From positions 16,430,080 to 16,494,079 of the forward strand of contig CM040446.1 in assembly GCA_022749755.1 (NCBI GenBank): a stretch of DNA of 64,000 nucleotides, given 5' to 3'. The DNA comes from Azadirachta indica (lineage: Eukaryota > Streptophyta > Magnoliopsida > Sapindales > Meliaceae). This document shows positions 13,426 to 26,038 of this stretch, in pieces; the stretch's first letter is position 1, and every line of letters begins with the position of its first letter. The position numbers were made by a program, and so were the translations under genes. The notes under the pieces were generated by a model, which saw only the letters and a program-made list of their open reading frames with translations, was not told the DNA's origin and did no database searches.

Positions 13426-16400
13426 TTAAGGGAGCAAACTTTCACAAGCCTGAATCTCGGCTCCCTGAGCTGCCAACACTTCTTGCCAAGAAGGGCTGGA
13501 CTGAATACTCCTCATTGCAGCAGCAAAGATGGATCTCCGGAACATGTCGTCTTCCACCTTCTTTAGAACTTCTTTTAAAACCATTAAGTCCAAACACTTG
13601 CCTATAACCAACTTCCCTACCACCTCACCGAAGTTATTTGGTGCTTTAGGTAAATCAATGCCAATATCATCCAATAATGAGCCATATAGAAGACATCCAG
13701 TGCCTATGTCTCTACTTGTCAAGACATTCTTACTAAGCAGAAACTCAAGAAGCTTTGTGACTGGTTCCACACATGGTGGGATCTTTTCTAGTGCAAGGGC
13801 AATGGCCTCTTTTACAACTTCAGGATGGTAAGTTGGGGATCTTAGTTCCTCCACACATTGCAGTGCTTCATCGAGAATGCGGATGCTGAAATATTCCTCA
13901 AGCAGTGAGATGGTTTTTTTACGAAGATCAGCAGTATTTAATATTGATGCCGGAGCCAATACTTTCTGAGACGTAATTACAGAAGCAGCAGGAGCATCTG
14001 GCTTAGTATATTGATTTGCAGGTTCAACTCTGGAGACAAATCCCGGATGGGCTGGGGGAGCACCACTACCCTGCAATAAGGCACTCGTCTTCCCTGATAT
14101 CATACCACCACTGCCTTGAGGCAACAATCTTGAGTTGAGAGATGGTGATTTGTTGATCATAGGTTGGACACGTCCTCCAAATTGAGTGGGATTTGTGCCG
14201 TCACCTCTTGGCATTGTTCGGAAATGAGGAACCTCCCAATTGTCAGAATCAAGCCCATGCATTCCAGGCATTTTCTTGGGCCCAGGCATTCCAGGCATCA
14301 TGCCCCCAGAACCAGGCCGTGCAACAGGAAAGCCTCCAGGGCCTGTGCCCCCCATAGCCCCTGAAGGACCATTTCTAATCATTGCAGTTGCACCAGGACG
14401 CAAACCAAGATTCTTCTCTGCCTCCGAATGAATTTCAGTAATGGTCTTAGCTTTCACCTGCCACAAAAGTGACACAAACAAGATAGTTAGACTCTGGATA
14501 ATCTAATAGCCAGGGAATGAAAGAAAAGAAATACTCAAATGCAGGTGAAAAGATAAAGTCAACAAGATATAGAAAATTAACCTCTTCACGTCGAGGGACC
14601 CAGTTGTTGGCCCGCAGATCAAGAACATCACAGACCATGAACCTCAATCGTGGCACCAATTCTGCATTTGCTGCCAACTCCTTCAATCTACTAAAATAAA
14701 CATCATTGACTCGCCTTGATTTTGGACTCTCATCCAGCTGCTTCCCAATGGTGTTAAAAAATTGACATACTGCCTCAACATTCTCCTCCGCTGGGCATGT
14801 TTTACCATCACTTCCCAAAAGCTCCTGTATGACACAAGAAAGATAATTAGGCAGCTGATTAATGAATGAAATGAAGGGGAAGGCAAGTGAACTTTAAAAA
14901 GACCTGAACAATATGATGGACAATCTTTTCAGGCACCATCTTCTGCTTCAAAAGTTCTCCAATAAGGCGTATGTTCCCCATGGTTCGGAGCTTAACTATA
15001 CGTTCTTTATCCCTGCGTTCCATTTTGTGTTCAGGGCCATTCATCTGCCTAATTTCTGCCCTCAGGTTGTCAGCTCCTTCAAATGCCTCCTGGCAATGAT
15101 TCAAAAGGACCCGCTTAAAAGTGATATCTTTCCCACTGGGCTCATCAGAAGGAAATGGAGGAAGCTTTTCGTTGAGGTCAGAGCATAAAAGAGCATACAT
15201 GGGACAAAATGTAGGCTCCAGCACAGCCTTGTCAAATATAAGTGAGATGACAGCCTGCAATGCAAACAGAATCCTCAGTTTCAATTAAAAAGGGAAAATA
15301 AATGAAGATAATTTTTTGTGGATTAAGGCATTCAAGCCAGGACCTTCAGAATATCCGGGGTTGTAATTCCAGAGTCAATCAGCTGACCCTTGAGAACATC
15401 AAACTTTTCTGGAGTCAATTTGTTGAGTATACTACACAATAATACAACAATTGTCATAACATATCCATAAAGCAATTCAAGCAATTAACAGAAATAGGAC
15501 AATAAAAAAATCATTCTTTGCAGAAGAGCATTTAACTTTTCAGTAGACAACCAGTTTACACCAAAAATTTTCTGAAAGAATGTAAGAAACTGATATTATG
15601 AAATTAAGATTATCAATTACCCTTTAACTGTTTTTACAACACGGTCCTTCTCTGAGAGAGTTCCTCTTTGAGCTGACCACGGAACTTCAGCCTTAACTAG
15701 AACGGAAGCAGGTCCTACCTGTTTTTAATAGAAAACTGAAATCAGGATTGGAAGATGCCAAATACACATAACAGAATATAACAAATCAATGACTATTCAA
15801 ACAGGGCCAATTTCATTATCTTTAACATTATAACATCATAGCTGCAAAAATCCTACCCTATCAGTCAATAACAATTGTTAACTTTAATTTTAAAGAAAAA
15901 GATCGACCAACACCATGTTATATGTTCCCTGCTTCTCAAAGAAGATGGAAAAAAATTAAAAAGAAGTGAACTTTTGTACCACAACTTTCTCTAATCATGA
16001 AGCTACACCTCCCACATATAACCAACAGCTACATAATTTAAGAGATCATATACATTTCATCGAAACAACAATACCAGTAATTTAAGTTTATCTAGAAGTA
16101 AAAGAGATTATAAGAGTATGTTACCCCTTGGTTAACAGAGATTTGAGCACTTGCAAACTGGGAATTTAGTTGGTTCTCACAAGCATTGAGTTCCTGCATC
16201 CTCAACAAGTCCTTATTTTCTCTATTTGCTTCCCAAGATTTCTCTTCTCCAGAGGCAGGAGATCGACTACGCCAATCACGATTGTCTGGCTCTGAATAAC
16301 GAGTTTGGGACTGAGATTGCACCTAAAAAATAAATAAAATCATTTAATGCTTTTAATCCACCAGATAAAAAAATGTAAAACTGGTTGAAACTCACTGAGA

Positions 16401-17744
16401 TATCTCTAACAGCATCAAGTAATAATTGTAACCAATTGGTATCAACAATGCTTTACCCCAAAAGAAACGTTATTAAGGATTATAATTACATGGTAACACT
16501 CACATTGTTATCTGCACGACCACCCATGGTTTGAGCTTCGCCATCAAACTCAGACTTAATTTCTTGTTTGATCTTCAAAATGTCTTCTGTTAATTTAGCA
16601 ACCTATTAAAAAGTAACAAGACCCCACGATTTCAAACGATTAATATTAATCAATGCATCCAACGGAAAAACATTAGAGAGCAACAGTGATATATTCTAGC
16701 AAGGCAGAAAAAGTTCAGACCCTATAATACATATACAAGAATAATAATGCGGATAACCTCTACACCAATCCTTAGAAAACAACAATCCATAATAAACATC
16801 AAAGAAGGAGCATTAATAACGACAAGTACCTCCTTAAGTTGTAACAGCTGGTCTCGGGTATATCGAACACGTTCACGGCCTTCAAACCGCAAGTCCCCGG
16901 TCTACATTGATGTTGAAATACAAATTAATCAACATTTGCAGTACCTAGTTCTTTAAGGACTATATTCTATGATTGTACAAAAATAAAAGAAAAAACCGTG
17001 AATGACCAATCATGTCCCAAAGAAAATTATTCAACTCAAAGACAAATCTGCATTTTACAAATATTCTCTACTTTCACCTCCGTGTGATGTGTGTTCTTTA
17101 TAGGCATTGGTGCACTTATCTCACGCCCACCTAAAATCCCACATATTGCTGTTTGTCCATATTTACAGCAGGTACACAAACTTAAGTGCCCAGCCAAGAA
17201 TTAGGACAGTACTTGAACCTATAAAACAATATAAACCATCACATTTCGTCCTCGGAGTTTGACCAACTCTCCGCTAATCATCCGAAGCATTGACAGACAA
17301 AATATCTAATAACAAAGTTAAAAATTTTTACAGCAAAATTTATCAATTACAATCAAAAGCTTACTATATATTACCGTAAAACTTAACTAATACAACAAAA
17401 AATCGGGGAAAAAAAAAGAGGAAGAATGTGTAATCATCCACGTCAGAATTCAAATAGAAGCCCTGAATTTCATACTGCACCGTGAATAAAAATAAAAATA
17501 TTAATTTTTCCTTTTTTAAAAACTTGGATCTTGAAAAACCCTTAAACACGCGCACATATTAAAATCTAGGGTTTTGAAGAAAGACCTTGAAGGCAGGGGC
17601 AAGCCCGCCATGAGGGCGAAGAGTCTGAGAATCGGATGAGAAGGAGGAGGAAGAAGAATCGAAGCGAGGGGTGAAGAATCTGGTGCCACGTGGACCGCCG
17701 CCGCCACCTGGTCTTAAGCTAATCACCGTCCGATCTGCCTGCAT
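13426..17744 (-). CDS. eIFiso4G: Eukaryotic translation initiation factor isoform 4G (eIFiso4G)
   Basis: Scaffold of the plant-specific eIFiso4F cap-binding complex, bridging eIFiso4E, eIF4A and eIF3 in the cytoplasm. Exons: 17744-17586, 16901-16830, 16602-16504, 16322-16125, 15718-15621, 15431-15344, 15254-14904, 14824-14582, 14457-13426. Together they give 779 residues, close to the ~780 of Arabidopsis eIFiso4G1. The eIF4E-binding motif YTRDQLL is at about residues 67-73. A MIF4G HEAT domain spans about 205-435 ([14 protein letters not shown] ... [23 protein letters not shown]). A Gly/Pro/Met-rich linker leads to an MA3 domain at about 613-735 ([14 protein letters not shown]). The start [20 protein letters not shown] is the family N-terminus. 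A telo-box lies just upstream of the ATG. The gene is divergent from the GPX gene across a 2-kb AT-rich gap. Confidence 0.97.
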
Positions 17745-17787
17745 AACTTCAAAAAAGAGGTTCCTTTGAGTGACAGATAGAAAGTGC

Positions 17788-17795
17788 TAGGGTTT
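17788..17795 (-). promoter_or_regulatory. Telo-box (AAACCCTA) upstream of eIFiso4G start
   Basis: On the minus strand the sequence AAAAACCCTAGCAC lies about 45 bases upstream of the start codon. Telo-boxes are common near starts of plant translation-machinery genes. A second copy (AAACCCTAG) lies in intron 1 near 17567-17575. Function is inferred from the motif only. Confidence 0.45.
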
Positions 17796-17949
17796 TTAAG
17801 GGGGGCTGAAATTGGGAATTTTTTTTTTATTGGTATTTTTATAGGATTATTTATTTAATTATTTTCTTTTTGCAGATAGAGATAAAGGTTCTGTTTTCTC
17901 CTCTCTCCCTACCTGTATCTGCAAGCGGCCGCCAAGAGGTAGAGAAAGA

Positions 17950-19570
17950 GTCACAGAAACCCTTTTATAATTTTATATGTTTTAATTAAATATTTGTTTA
18001 CTTTTATATTTAATAGCCTATTTTAAATTTTTATCAATATATAATTAAATCCTTCTACAATTTATATTTCCATTTTGAGGCGTGATCAAACTTAATGAGA
18101 ACTGAAATTCAAATATTTTGTATCAGAGTTGGTAAGTTTAATGGTTAATTAAATCAATTACTTTATGCGAAAGAGTAATTTTATTTATGACTACGATAAT
18201 AAAGAATTTATATTGAAATAATTTCTTAAATTTCTTTTTAATTTGTTACTAATATAAAGTGTTTTTTAACTTTGTTTATAATGTAAAATTATATCGATAT
18301 CAATGAATATTTTTCTAACCAAAAAATATATACCAATATTGTATAACAAAAAAAAAATCAAGATCAAAATAAATTTAAATTTTATTTGAGTTACACTGGT
18401 ACAGTCAAACACTTTGACTATTTTTCCTAACTCTAGTTGAATTATAACTTTTGGATACGATCGTGCACACCTGAAAGCAACTCTACATTCAAATAATAGA
18501 TTCAATAGAAATTTTTTATTTATTAAAATACGGTTCAATAATAAATTCAAGAACTTTTTCTAATGTATAAACTGATAGAGTATGATTATGATATATTTAA
18601 ATGTATTGTAAATTTTTAAAAATTTTGCACTTCTTATCTAAGATTTATGTTATAATTTTTAATTTATGTTACATTTTAAAAATACATAAAATATATACAT
18701 AACATTGGAATAATACAACCAAAAAAAACCTTAAAAACTTAAGAATTAATGAACAATTAGATATTATATGATATACTAATTTAATTGTAATATAACCCTC
18801 ATTAATAATCCTAATTTATAATATTAATATGTCCTTGTTATATTTCATGGTATCGCATTATAAAAATGTATAATTTTTGTTTATTACATTTTTATTAGAA
18901 TACAATATATAATAAATATAGTTGAGAAAAAAAGTCTTAAGTAACATAGAGACATTATGTTAAGATATCGTCTTTGTTCAATAAAATTTTAATACATAAA
19001 TTGTTGTTTAAAATTAATTGATTGATAGTAAATAAAAATAACATATCACACTATCAAAATTTTTAATTACATTTAAAAAATTAGAAAAATAAAATAAAAA
19101 ATTTAAAAATATAAATCATATGACATAACTGATCTAATAGGATCATTGTTTATTTAACAATATTTTTATACATTTTTTTTGAAAAAAGAAATTCCACCAC
19201 TTCTAAGTATTAGTGTAAAATAAATAAATCAATATTTTTATAATAAAAAATTTAGAGAATCATATAATACAATTAATAACAAAACAGTTATACCAATAAC
19301 ATGATATTATGATTTTGTTAATAAAAGAATTCCATTAATATAAATACAAATTTAAAATATTTTTATTGTAATATTATGTTTTAATAAACATGAGTAAAAG
19401 AAAATTTTACGCTATTTATTCATTTATTTAATAAAATTTTGTATGTGACAAAACTATAAAGAGCATTTATGATTTTTTTTACTTAATTAGAACACGTGAA
19501 ATTTAATTAATATTTCTTTTATAGAAAAAGTTTTTACTTTTTTATTTATAACGAAAAAAAAGGGGTCAGA
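17950..19570. other. AT-rich intergenic DNA between divergent eIFiso4G and GPX genes
   Basis: No coding frame, repeat family or RNA gene could be supported. The stretch is dominated by short A/T runs. The two ends serve as promoter regions for the genes on either side. Confidence 0.5.
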
Positions 19571-19579
19571 CAAGAACAC

Positions 19580-19585
19580 CACGTG
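19580..19585 (+). promoter_or_regulatory. G-box/ABRE-like CACGTG upstream of GPX
   Basis: CACCACGTGGAA lies about 155 bases before the GPX start codon, in the proximal promoter or leader. CACGTG cores bind bZIP/bHLH factors and would fit stress or ABA control of a peroxidase, but this is motif-level inference. Confidence 0.4.
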
Positions 19586-19739
19586 GAACAAGTGCATCCA
19601 CTGCAAAAATTCCCGACGCTACATGAAAATTCAATTCGTTCATACACTTTCGACTCTTCCATAATCTCTGTAACTGCAGCCATCCAAGCTTCAAACCCCA
19701 CTTATCCCCCAATCTACCAACTTCCATACACCATAATCC

Positions 19740-21967
19740 ATGGCTTCTTCCATCCCTTTCTCTGCGACTCTCTCTTCTTCTTTACGAAGCTCCACGCAGG
19801 CCAAAACTCTATCAAATTCTTCGTTTTCATGGCCTTTAATGGCTTTACTGACGCCTTCGATCAAATCATCACTTGGCTCATGTAAATCAGCGTTTTTCCA
19901 TCACGGGTTGTTTCTGCAATCTGTAGCTGTTCCTGGGTTTTTCATGAAATCTCGTTCCTTTGGTGTTTATGCAAGAGCTGCTACGGAGAAGAGTTTATAT
20001 GAGTTCACCGTGAAGGTAAGGTTTGTGAATTGTTCGAAATGGATTCCCTTTTCTTGATTTTTTATTTGTTCCTGTTATCATTTGATTGTTATTTTTGGTT
20101 TGGAATTAGTATTGAAGAGAAATTCCCTACAACGTCGGAAAGGTTCCTGCAAAGCTGGGAAGTTGTCCTCCGCCAAATTGATTTATTTGTAAATAATCTA
20201 AGCAATGGACTCTGTTGTATGTAGATTGTTTGTATGTTGGCGGTTAGTCCTAGTTGGTAGGGTCTAGAAGATCTGAATTTGCCGCCAAATTGCTCAAGAT
20301 TGAAATTTTCTCTATTTGTCTAAGCTTTATAATCCATTTCACTACGAATTAGTTTGTGAATTTTGAATATATTTGTGGATTGACGATGGAAATGAACCAT
20401 ATATATGTGTTTGTATGTTGGCAGTTTGTAGGCTTCGAGTTAATTGGTACAGTGGAAAAGATCTGAATTTGCTGCCAAATTGCTTGCCATTGATAGTTTC
20501 TGTATCTGCCTAAGTTTTTTAATCTATTTCATTGTGCGTTAGTTTGTGAATATTGAAATTTGTGTATTTTCATCATATTCTTCTGGTGCTTATTGTCATC
20601 ATATTGCTCAAATTGGTTAGTATATGGCTATATGCATCCGTGTAACATGGCAATGATTATCTTTTCAATTTGGGGTTTGTGATGCAGGACATTGATGGTA
20701 CGGATGTTCCTCTTAGCAAATTTAAGGGGAAAGTTCTCTTGATTGTGAATGTTGCTTCAAGATGGTATTCTCTCTTCTGATTTTCTTGTAGTTGTATTTG
20801 TTTACTTGTTAATAATGAGGCCTGATTTGAGGATTTTGCTTTTAATCTAGTGGCTTGACGACATCAAATTACTCAGAACTCTCTCACATATATGAGAAGT
20901 ACAAGACTCAAGGTGGGCTAAATTGGAGTTGGAAAAAATTTGAACTTATTTGTTACCTTTTGCTTTTGGCTCTTATTATGGAACGGGAATATACTAATAT
21001 CGATGACCAATGAAACCCACAAAACATGGAAACTGCTGGAGGTCATGATAAGTTGCCTTTCTTGGTCACAATACTTTGTTTGATGACCAGCAATAACTGC
21101 ACTTCTTACATGTTCTTATTTCTTAACCTTATTCGATATAATTTTTCCATCTTGATGGCAATGGTACTAGCCTAAATGTTAACGCAGAGCTGTGTCTACA
21201 TGTTGCATTTTCTGTTTGCTAATCATGACTGCACATATTCTACAACTTTCCTTTTTATTTCTCATGCAGTTAGGATCTTGTCACCCTAAATTCAACTATT
21301 TTTAATGACCTCACATAGTTTTGTGTCGTGAGGCTATTGCTTATATTTCTCGAACTAGTGTGGAAATTTGTAGTGTAGTGAAAAGTCTTTTTCTCTTGTA
21401 TTACTGCAGCTAATGTTGTACATTAACTCCCCTTGCAGGATTTGAGATTCTTGCTTTTCCTTGCAATCAATTTGGGGGGCAAGAGCCTGGATCAAATCCC
21501 GAGATCAAGCAATTTGCTTGTACTAGATTTAAGGCAGAATTTCCCATATTCGACAAGGTAGGTCAAAGTTATTTTTATCATGCTTATAACTCATACACAC
21601 TGGCTAAAAGGTTTTAATCAACAGGTTGATGTAAATGGACCAAATACAGCTCCAGTTTACCAGTTTTTGAAGTCAAGTGCGGGAGGATTTTTAGGTGATC
21701 TGATCAAGTGGAACTTTGAGAAGTTCTTGGTGGACAAAAATGGTAAAGTTGTAGAGAGATATCCACCAACAACTTCACCTTTCCAGATCGAGGTAAGTTA
21801 CTATTTTTGGGATGCCAAAAGTTCTTTAAAGCATTTTATGGATGCACCTGTGATTTTATTTTAACACTAGATTTGTGCCTAGCTCTGTTGATATTCTTAT
21901 TAACTGTATGTCTGATGTTCTTGTTTATTTGCTACAGAAGGACATCCAGAAGCTTGTTGCAGCATGA
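19740..21967 (+). CDS. Glutathione peroxidase-like (thioredoxin-dependent), chloroplast-targeted
   Basis: Reduces H2O2 and lipid hydroperoxides; the plant Cys-type enzymes use thioredoxin. Exons: 19740-20015, 20688-20764, 20851-20912, 21439-21557, 21625-21792, 21938-21967, giving 243 residues. Exon 1 encodes a ~75-residue Ser-rich, acid-poor transit peptide ([18 protein letters not shown]...), as in Arabidopsis GPX1 and GPX7. Active-site elements: NVASRCG with peroxidatic Cys (not selenocysteine), Gln in [12 protein letters not shown], the resolving Cys in QFACTRFK, and Trp in [14 protein letters not shown]. The catalytic Cys codon is split by an intron between exons 2 and 3. Intron 1 carries a tandem duplication. 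Pairing of PP2C and GPX loci recalls At4g31860/70. Confidence 0.97.
20227..20556 (+). repeat. Tandem duplication (~145 bp, offset 181) in GPX intron 1
   Basis: The stretch from TGTTTGTATGTTGGCGG (20227) to about 20370 recurs, diverged, from TGTTTGTATGTTGGCAG (20408) to 20556. Shared landmarks in order are AGATCTGAATTTGC(C/T)GCCAAATTGCT, then TTTCTCTATTTGTCTAAG or TTTCTGTATCTGCCTAAG, then TTAGTTTGTGAAT. It is intronic and contains no splice junction. Confidence 0.85.
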
Positions 21968-22049
21968 ATTTTGAGATGCTTAGGCGTGTCTCCAATCTGT
22001 TAAACAGAGCATATTGTAAATTTCTAAAATTGGGCATCACACACCTGAA

Positions 22050-22880
22050 TGTTTGTTCTCCTTCTTCTTCTTTTTTTGTAAAATATGTAATAATTTTGTA
22101 ACTTAAATATGTCTACTATTTTATTTCATTAAATTCCCTCCAAAATCTTCCCTTTGACACAGAGCACTGAGAGCAGAATATCTTCGCTTTGGTTTGCCCG
22201 ATGTTCAGTTTTGGCCTGTTTGATTAAATTATATGTTAAATGGAAATCCTTGCAATCGTGCTGCAGACGAAGCATAAGCCAACGCCCCTTCTCAAAACAA
22301 TTAAAAAAGGGGAGGGGCAAATTTGCATTTGTTGATAGATTCAACTTTCCTTAACCATGCAATAAAGAATCTTAAAGCAATATTGTGAAGGAAAAACGAC
22401 AGGATAGGAGAACCTCTAGCAAGCTTAACGCAAATATTAAAGAATAACAACTTGTATCAGGCTGTGCTAAATTGTAAGGCTGAACTCCATACAATTTCCT
22501 TGTTTCCTGCTTCTTTCAATTCAATATTACTCTTAAGAGTCTCCATAAAAATTGAAGACCAAAAAAAAAAATAATGGTTTCCCCCTTCCGGCTAAAATCT
22601 AAATCTTAAAAAAAAAAAAGGAAGATGATCTTCCGGTCTTTAGATAAAAATCGTCAAAAGGGTTTAGGCACGTGGGCCAGTTGTGATCAAGTCGTCATTC
22701 ATTGCCTCACTATTTGAGCCTGTTCTCAATTGACGACTTGGAAGAAGAAAATGAAAATTAATTTAGTATTGGTTTTGCAATGAAGTCAACTTCTTAGAGA
22801 AACAACGCAATCCCACTTCAAGATCTTGACTCAAAGACGTGCTCTCTCATTTCATCACCATTTCATTCAATGTTCTGCTA
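22050..22880. other. GPX 3' region and FBT promoter spacer
   Basis: Holds the GPX 3' UTR at its start and the upstream region of the transporter gene at its end. A CACGTG core lies at 22669-22674 (AGGCACGTGGGCC), about 220 bases before the transporter ATG. No further gene was seen. Confidence 0.5.
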
Positions 22881-22890
22881 AGTTTCAGTC

Positions 22891-25299
22891 ATGGATTCTA
22901 TACAAAAGCAAGAACTCATCGTCGAGAAACCATCAGGCAAGTCATCTGCAAACCAACCCGACCATAACTTGCCGGAAACCTGCAAAAGAACCAAACTTTT
23001 TTCACTCTTTCTTGAACCTTTCCAATGGCTACAAATGCTATCTTCCCAGATGAACTCTTCCTTCATCTTTGGCATAGTTCTTGTTTATGGCGTGAATCAA
23101 GGCTTCTCAGGATCTTTCTTCAAAGTTGTCACTGATTACTATTGGAAAGATGTGCAGAAAGTTCAGCCATCAATGGTGCAAATCTACATAGGCTTGTATT
23201 ATCTCCCATGGGTTATGAAACCTGTTTGGGGTCTTTTCACTGATGCTTTTCCAATCAAAGGATACCACAGGCGGCCGTATTTTGTTGTTGCTGGTGTGCT
23301 TGGGTTTGTGTCTGCATTGATAGTTGCCGTTCTTGGTAAGTTGCCGGTTGCACTGGCATTGGCTTGTTTGATTGGAATCACAGCTGGGATTGCAATCGCA
23401 GATGTTGTCATTGATGCTTGTATTGCAAGAAATAGTATTGAGATTCGAGCTTTGGCTCCGGATATGCAGAGTCTTTGTGGGTTTTGCTCTTCTGCAGGCT
23501 CTTTGATTGGTTACTCCACCAGTGGCTTTTTTGTTCATAATCTTGGACCGCAGGTTAAATATTCTGTTTCTTGCAGTCTTAACATAATCTGCAATCTGAA
23601 AGATTACCACATTCAACAATGTAATCTTCTCTGTAGGGAGCATTGGGTCTACTGGCAATCCCACCAGCTTTATTGATGGTATTAGGTTTTCTGATTTATG
23701 AAACAAGATCTACCAGTCACCGGTCTGAGAAGAAAAAGGTTAGAAATTTTCAAACAATTGCAATTTTTTCTGTCATTCTGAAGTAATTTTGTTTTCAGTT
23801 GCCATTACTTTGATCTTTGCTGATTTTTGTTTCAAGTAGTTCTAAGCAGATTTTCTCTAGTTGAACAAGTGACACAAAGGTCATTTTCATTAATCTGAAA
23901 CAGAGTCATTGCCGTCCAACCTAACCAATAAATAAACATTAAGCAGTTATCAGCGTCATCTTATCTATGTGATTATTATCTTCAAAGAAGAATCTTAAAA
24001 CAGTTTGGATGCAATTCATAATAAGTTATAAATTTCCCAGTTGCCACCTATCCTGGATAACACAGCTAAAGAGCAGAGAAAGCTAAAGCTGGTCTAGTTA
24101 GTACCTCTATAAAATAATTTTCTTTTCCATGGCCACAAATGTACAAAAATCAAAGCAGAATTTTTCGGGTTGGATTGCTTTCCTTAGATCAGCTAGACCA
24201 TAAATTTGGACTACTCAGCGTTAGCTAGAAAGTTGACAGTTTTGAATTTTAATTATATTGATGAGGTAGTTGAGTCTCGATTATGTGTAAATTTATATCC
24301 GCTAGAGCCATTTTTTTTATCCCTTTTCTGATTCTTGATTTGAGCAAACAATATTTATGACGTGCAGGCAGTGGAAAACATAGAATTTACAATGAAAGGC
24401 ATGTACAAATCAATAAGGAGCCCGCGGGTGTGGAAACCATCACTGTACATGTACCTATCTTTGGCTCTTAGTATAAGTACTCATGAAGGGCAGTTTTATT
24501 GGTATACAGACCCTAAAGCTGGTCCTGCATTTTCTCAGGTTTTGAAATTTCTCTCGACTGTTACACTTTTGAATGCCAATGTCTAACGAGATAACAAGTT
24601 AACGACATTTGTGACAAAGAGTGTACAGAAACTAGTTACTTATTTGGCTGATGTTTTACTTGTGAAGTTTGGCTAATAATTCTTGTTCCAATGTTTTGTT
24701 TGCTGCAGGAATTTGTTGGTGTGATTTATGCACTTGGTGCTGTAGCTTCCATGATAGGTGTTCTAATCTACCACAAAACTCTAAAAGACTATCCATTCAG
24801 AAACTTACTCTTTTTCGCACAGCTTCTCTATGGTATATCTGGAATGCTTGATCTCATTTTCATCCTCCGTTGGAATTTAGCCCTTGGCATTCCCGATTCC
24901 TTCTTTGTTATCATGGAACAATGCGTCTCCCACATCATAAGCAGAATCAGATGGATTCCAATGATCGTGTTAAGTACAAGACTTTGCCCTATAGGCATCG
25001 AAGGCACGTTTTTTGCACTCTTAATGTGCATTGATAGCCTTGGTTCACTCACCTCCAAATGGAGTGGAGGAATGGTTCTTCATATGTTCCATGTCACAAG
25101 GACTAGCTTCAAAAACCTGTGGTTGGTTATTCTGATAAGAAACATTATGAGACTTGCAACACTGGGACTGATTTTTCTTGTACCTAAGGCTGATCAAGCT
25201 GATGACTTGATTCCAGTTGATCTTTTAAGAAAGAACTCGGATACAAATACTGATGATGAAGGTTTGCAGCTTGTCTACATCAATGAAGAAGTTGCTTAG
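22891..25299 (+). CDS. Folate-biopterin transporter family protein (MFS-type), copy 1
   Basis: Multi-pass carrier of the FBT/BT1 family, relatives of which move folates or pterins. Exons: 22891-23553, 23637-23738, 24368-24538, 24709-25299, giving 508 residues. Family signatures: FGIVLVYGVNQGFSGSF in TM1, [77 protein letters not shown] and [17 protein letters not shown]. About 12 hydrophobic segments are expected. The charged N-terminus shows no clear plastid transit peptide. It is paralogous to the gene at 43289-45796, with equivalent introns near the same motifs. Substrate is not provable here. From memory its positional counterpart is At5g10820. Confidence 0.94.
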
Positions 25300-25309
25300 T
25301 TTATGTACA

Positions 25310-25760
25310 GAGGAAGCACTGTCAAAGAGAATGAGCGCAGGGTATACTTATTGGGAAAGAGCAATGTATTTTAAATCTGTTCTTCGTTTTTTTGGCGGGG
25401 CAGAGAAAACATAATGAGAAAATAATTTGTTTTTATTTTTACCCAAATGATCAGTGTACATAGTCAAAATCATACACATAAATATGTACCTTGGATCATA
25501 ATTTTTTTCATATGTAATTTCATTGAAAACAATAAAAAATAGTTCTTGTAAGTTTGGCTTATGTTGACATTAATATAGCAAATATAACATGTCACATACA
25601 CGAATAGGATGAAGTATATGACACATTCTAAAAGTATCTGAGCAAATATCGAAAGGAGACAAACTTTAAAGAATTTTTTATTCCTTTAAAATGGAATAAC
25701 ACGGTGGTAATTTAGTTATTTCAGTAAAGTTTGTGACTTATTTAATACAAATACGCAAAC
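25310..25760. other. 3' region of FBT copy 1 and spacer
   Basis: AT-rich with no coding frame. It likely includes the transporter 3' UTR (AATAAAAAATAG near 25535 could serve for polyadenylation). Confidence 0.4.
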
Positions 25761-26038
25761 TGTGTTAGTATCTGAAAATATGTACAAATCTAGAGAGCCA
25801 TTCGTTATTCCACCACTAGGAAAACTCGCTAATAGTATGAACCTAAAGAAAAAGTCATCAACGACATCGTTTCCCCATTTTGATGACGTGTCCCCTTCCG
25901 AGCATCCGGTTGCGAAGTTTCCTCTTGAAGCCCTTTTCATCTTGTTCCTCTTCGCTGCTACGTTTCCTACATTTTCTCTCTGCAAAGCGAAGAATCCGCT
26001 CCCGTGTTTGCTCGTGAAGTAGTCGCCGCCAAATTGAC

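Noticed and set aside
23170..23706. 178-codon minus-strand frame over FBT copy 1 exon 1
   Set aside because: Antisense shadow of a well-supported transporter exon.
25762..26022. 86-codon frame just upstream of ERH
   Set aside because: Lies in the presumed ERH leader, with no homology; could at most be an upstream ORF.
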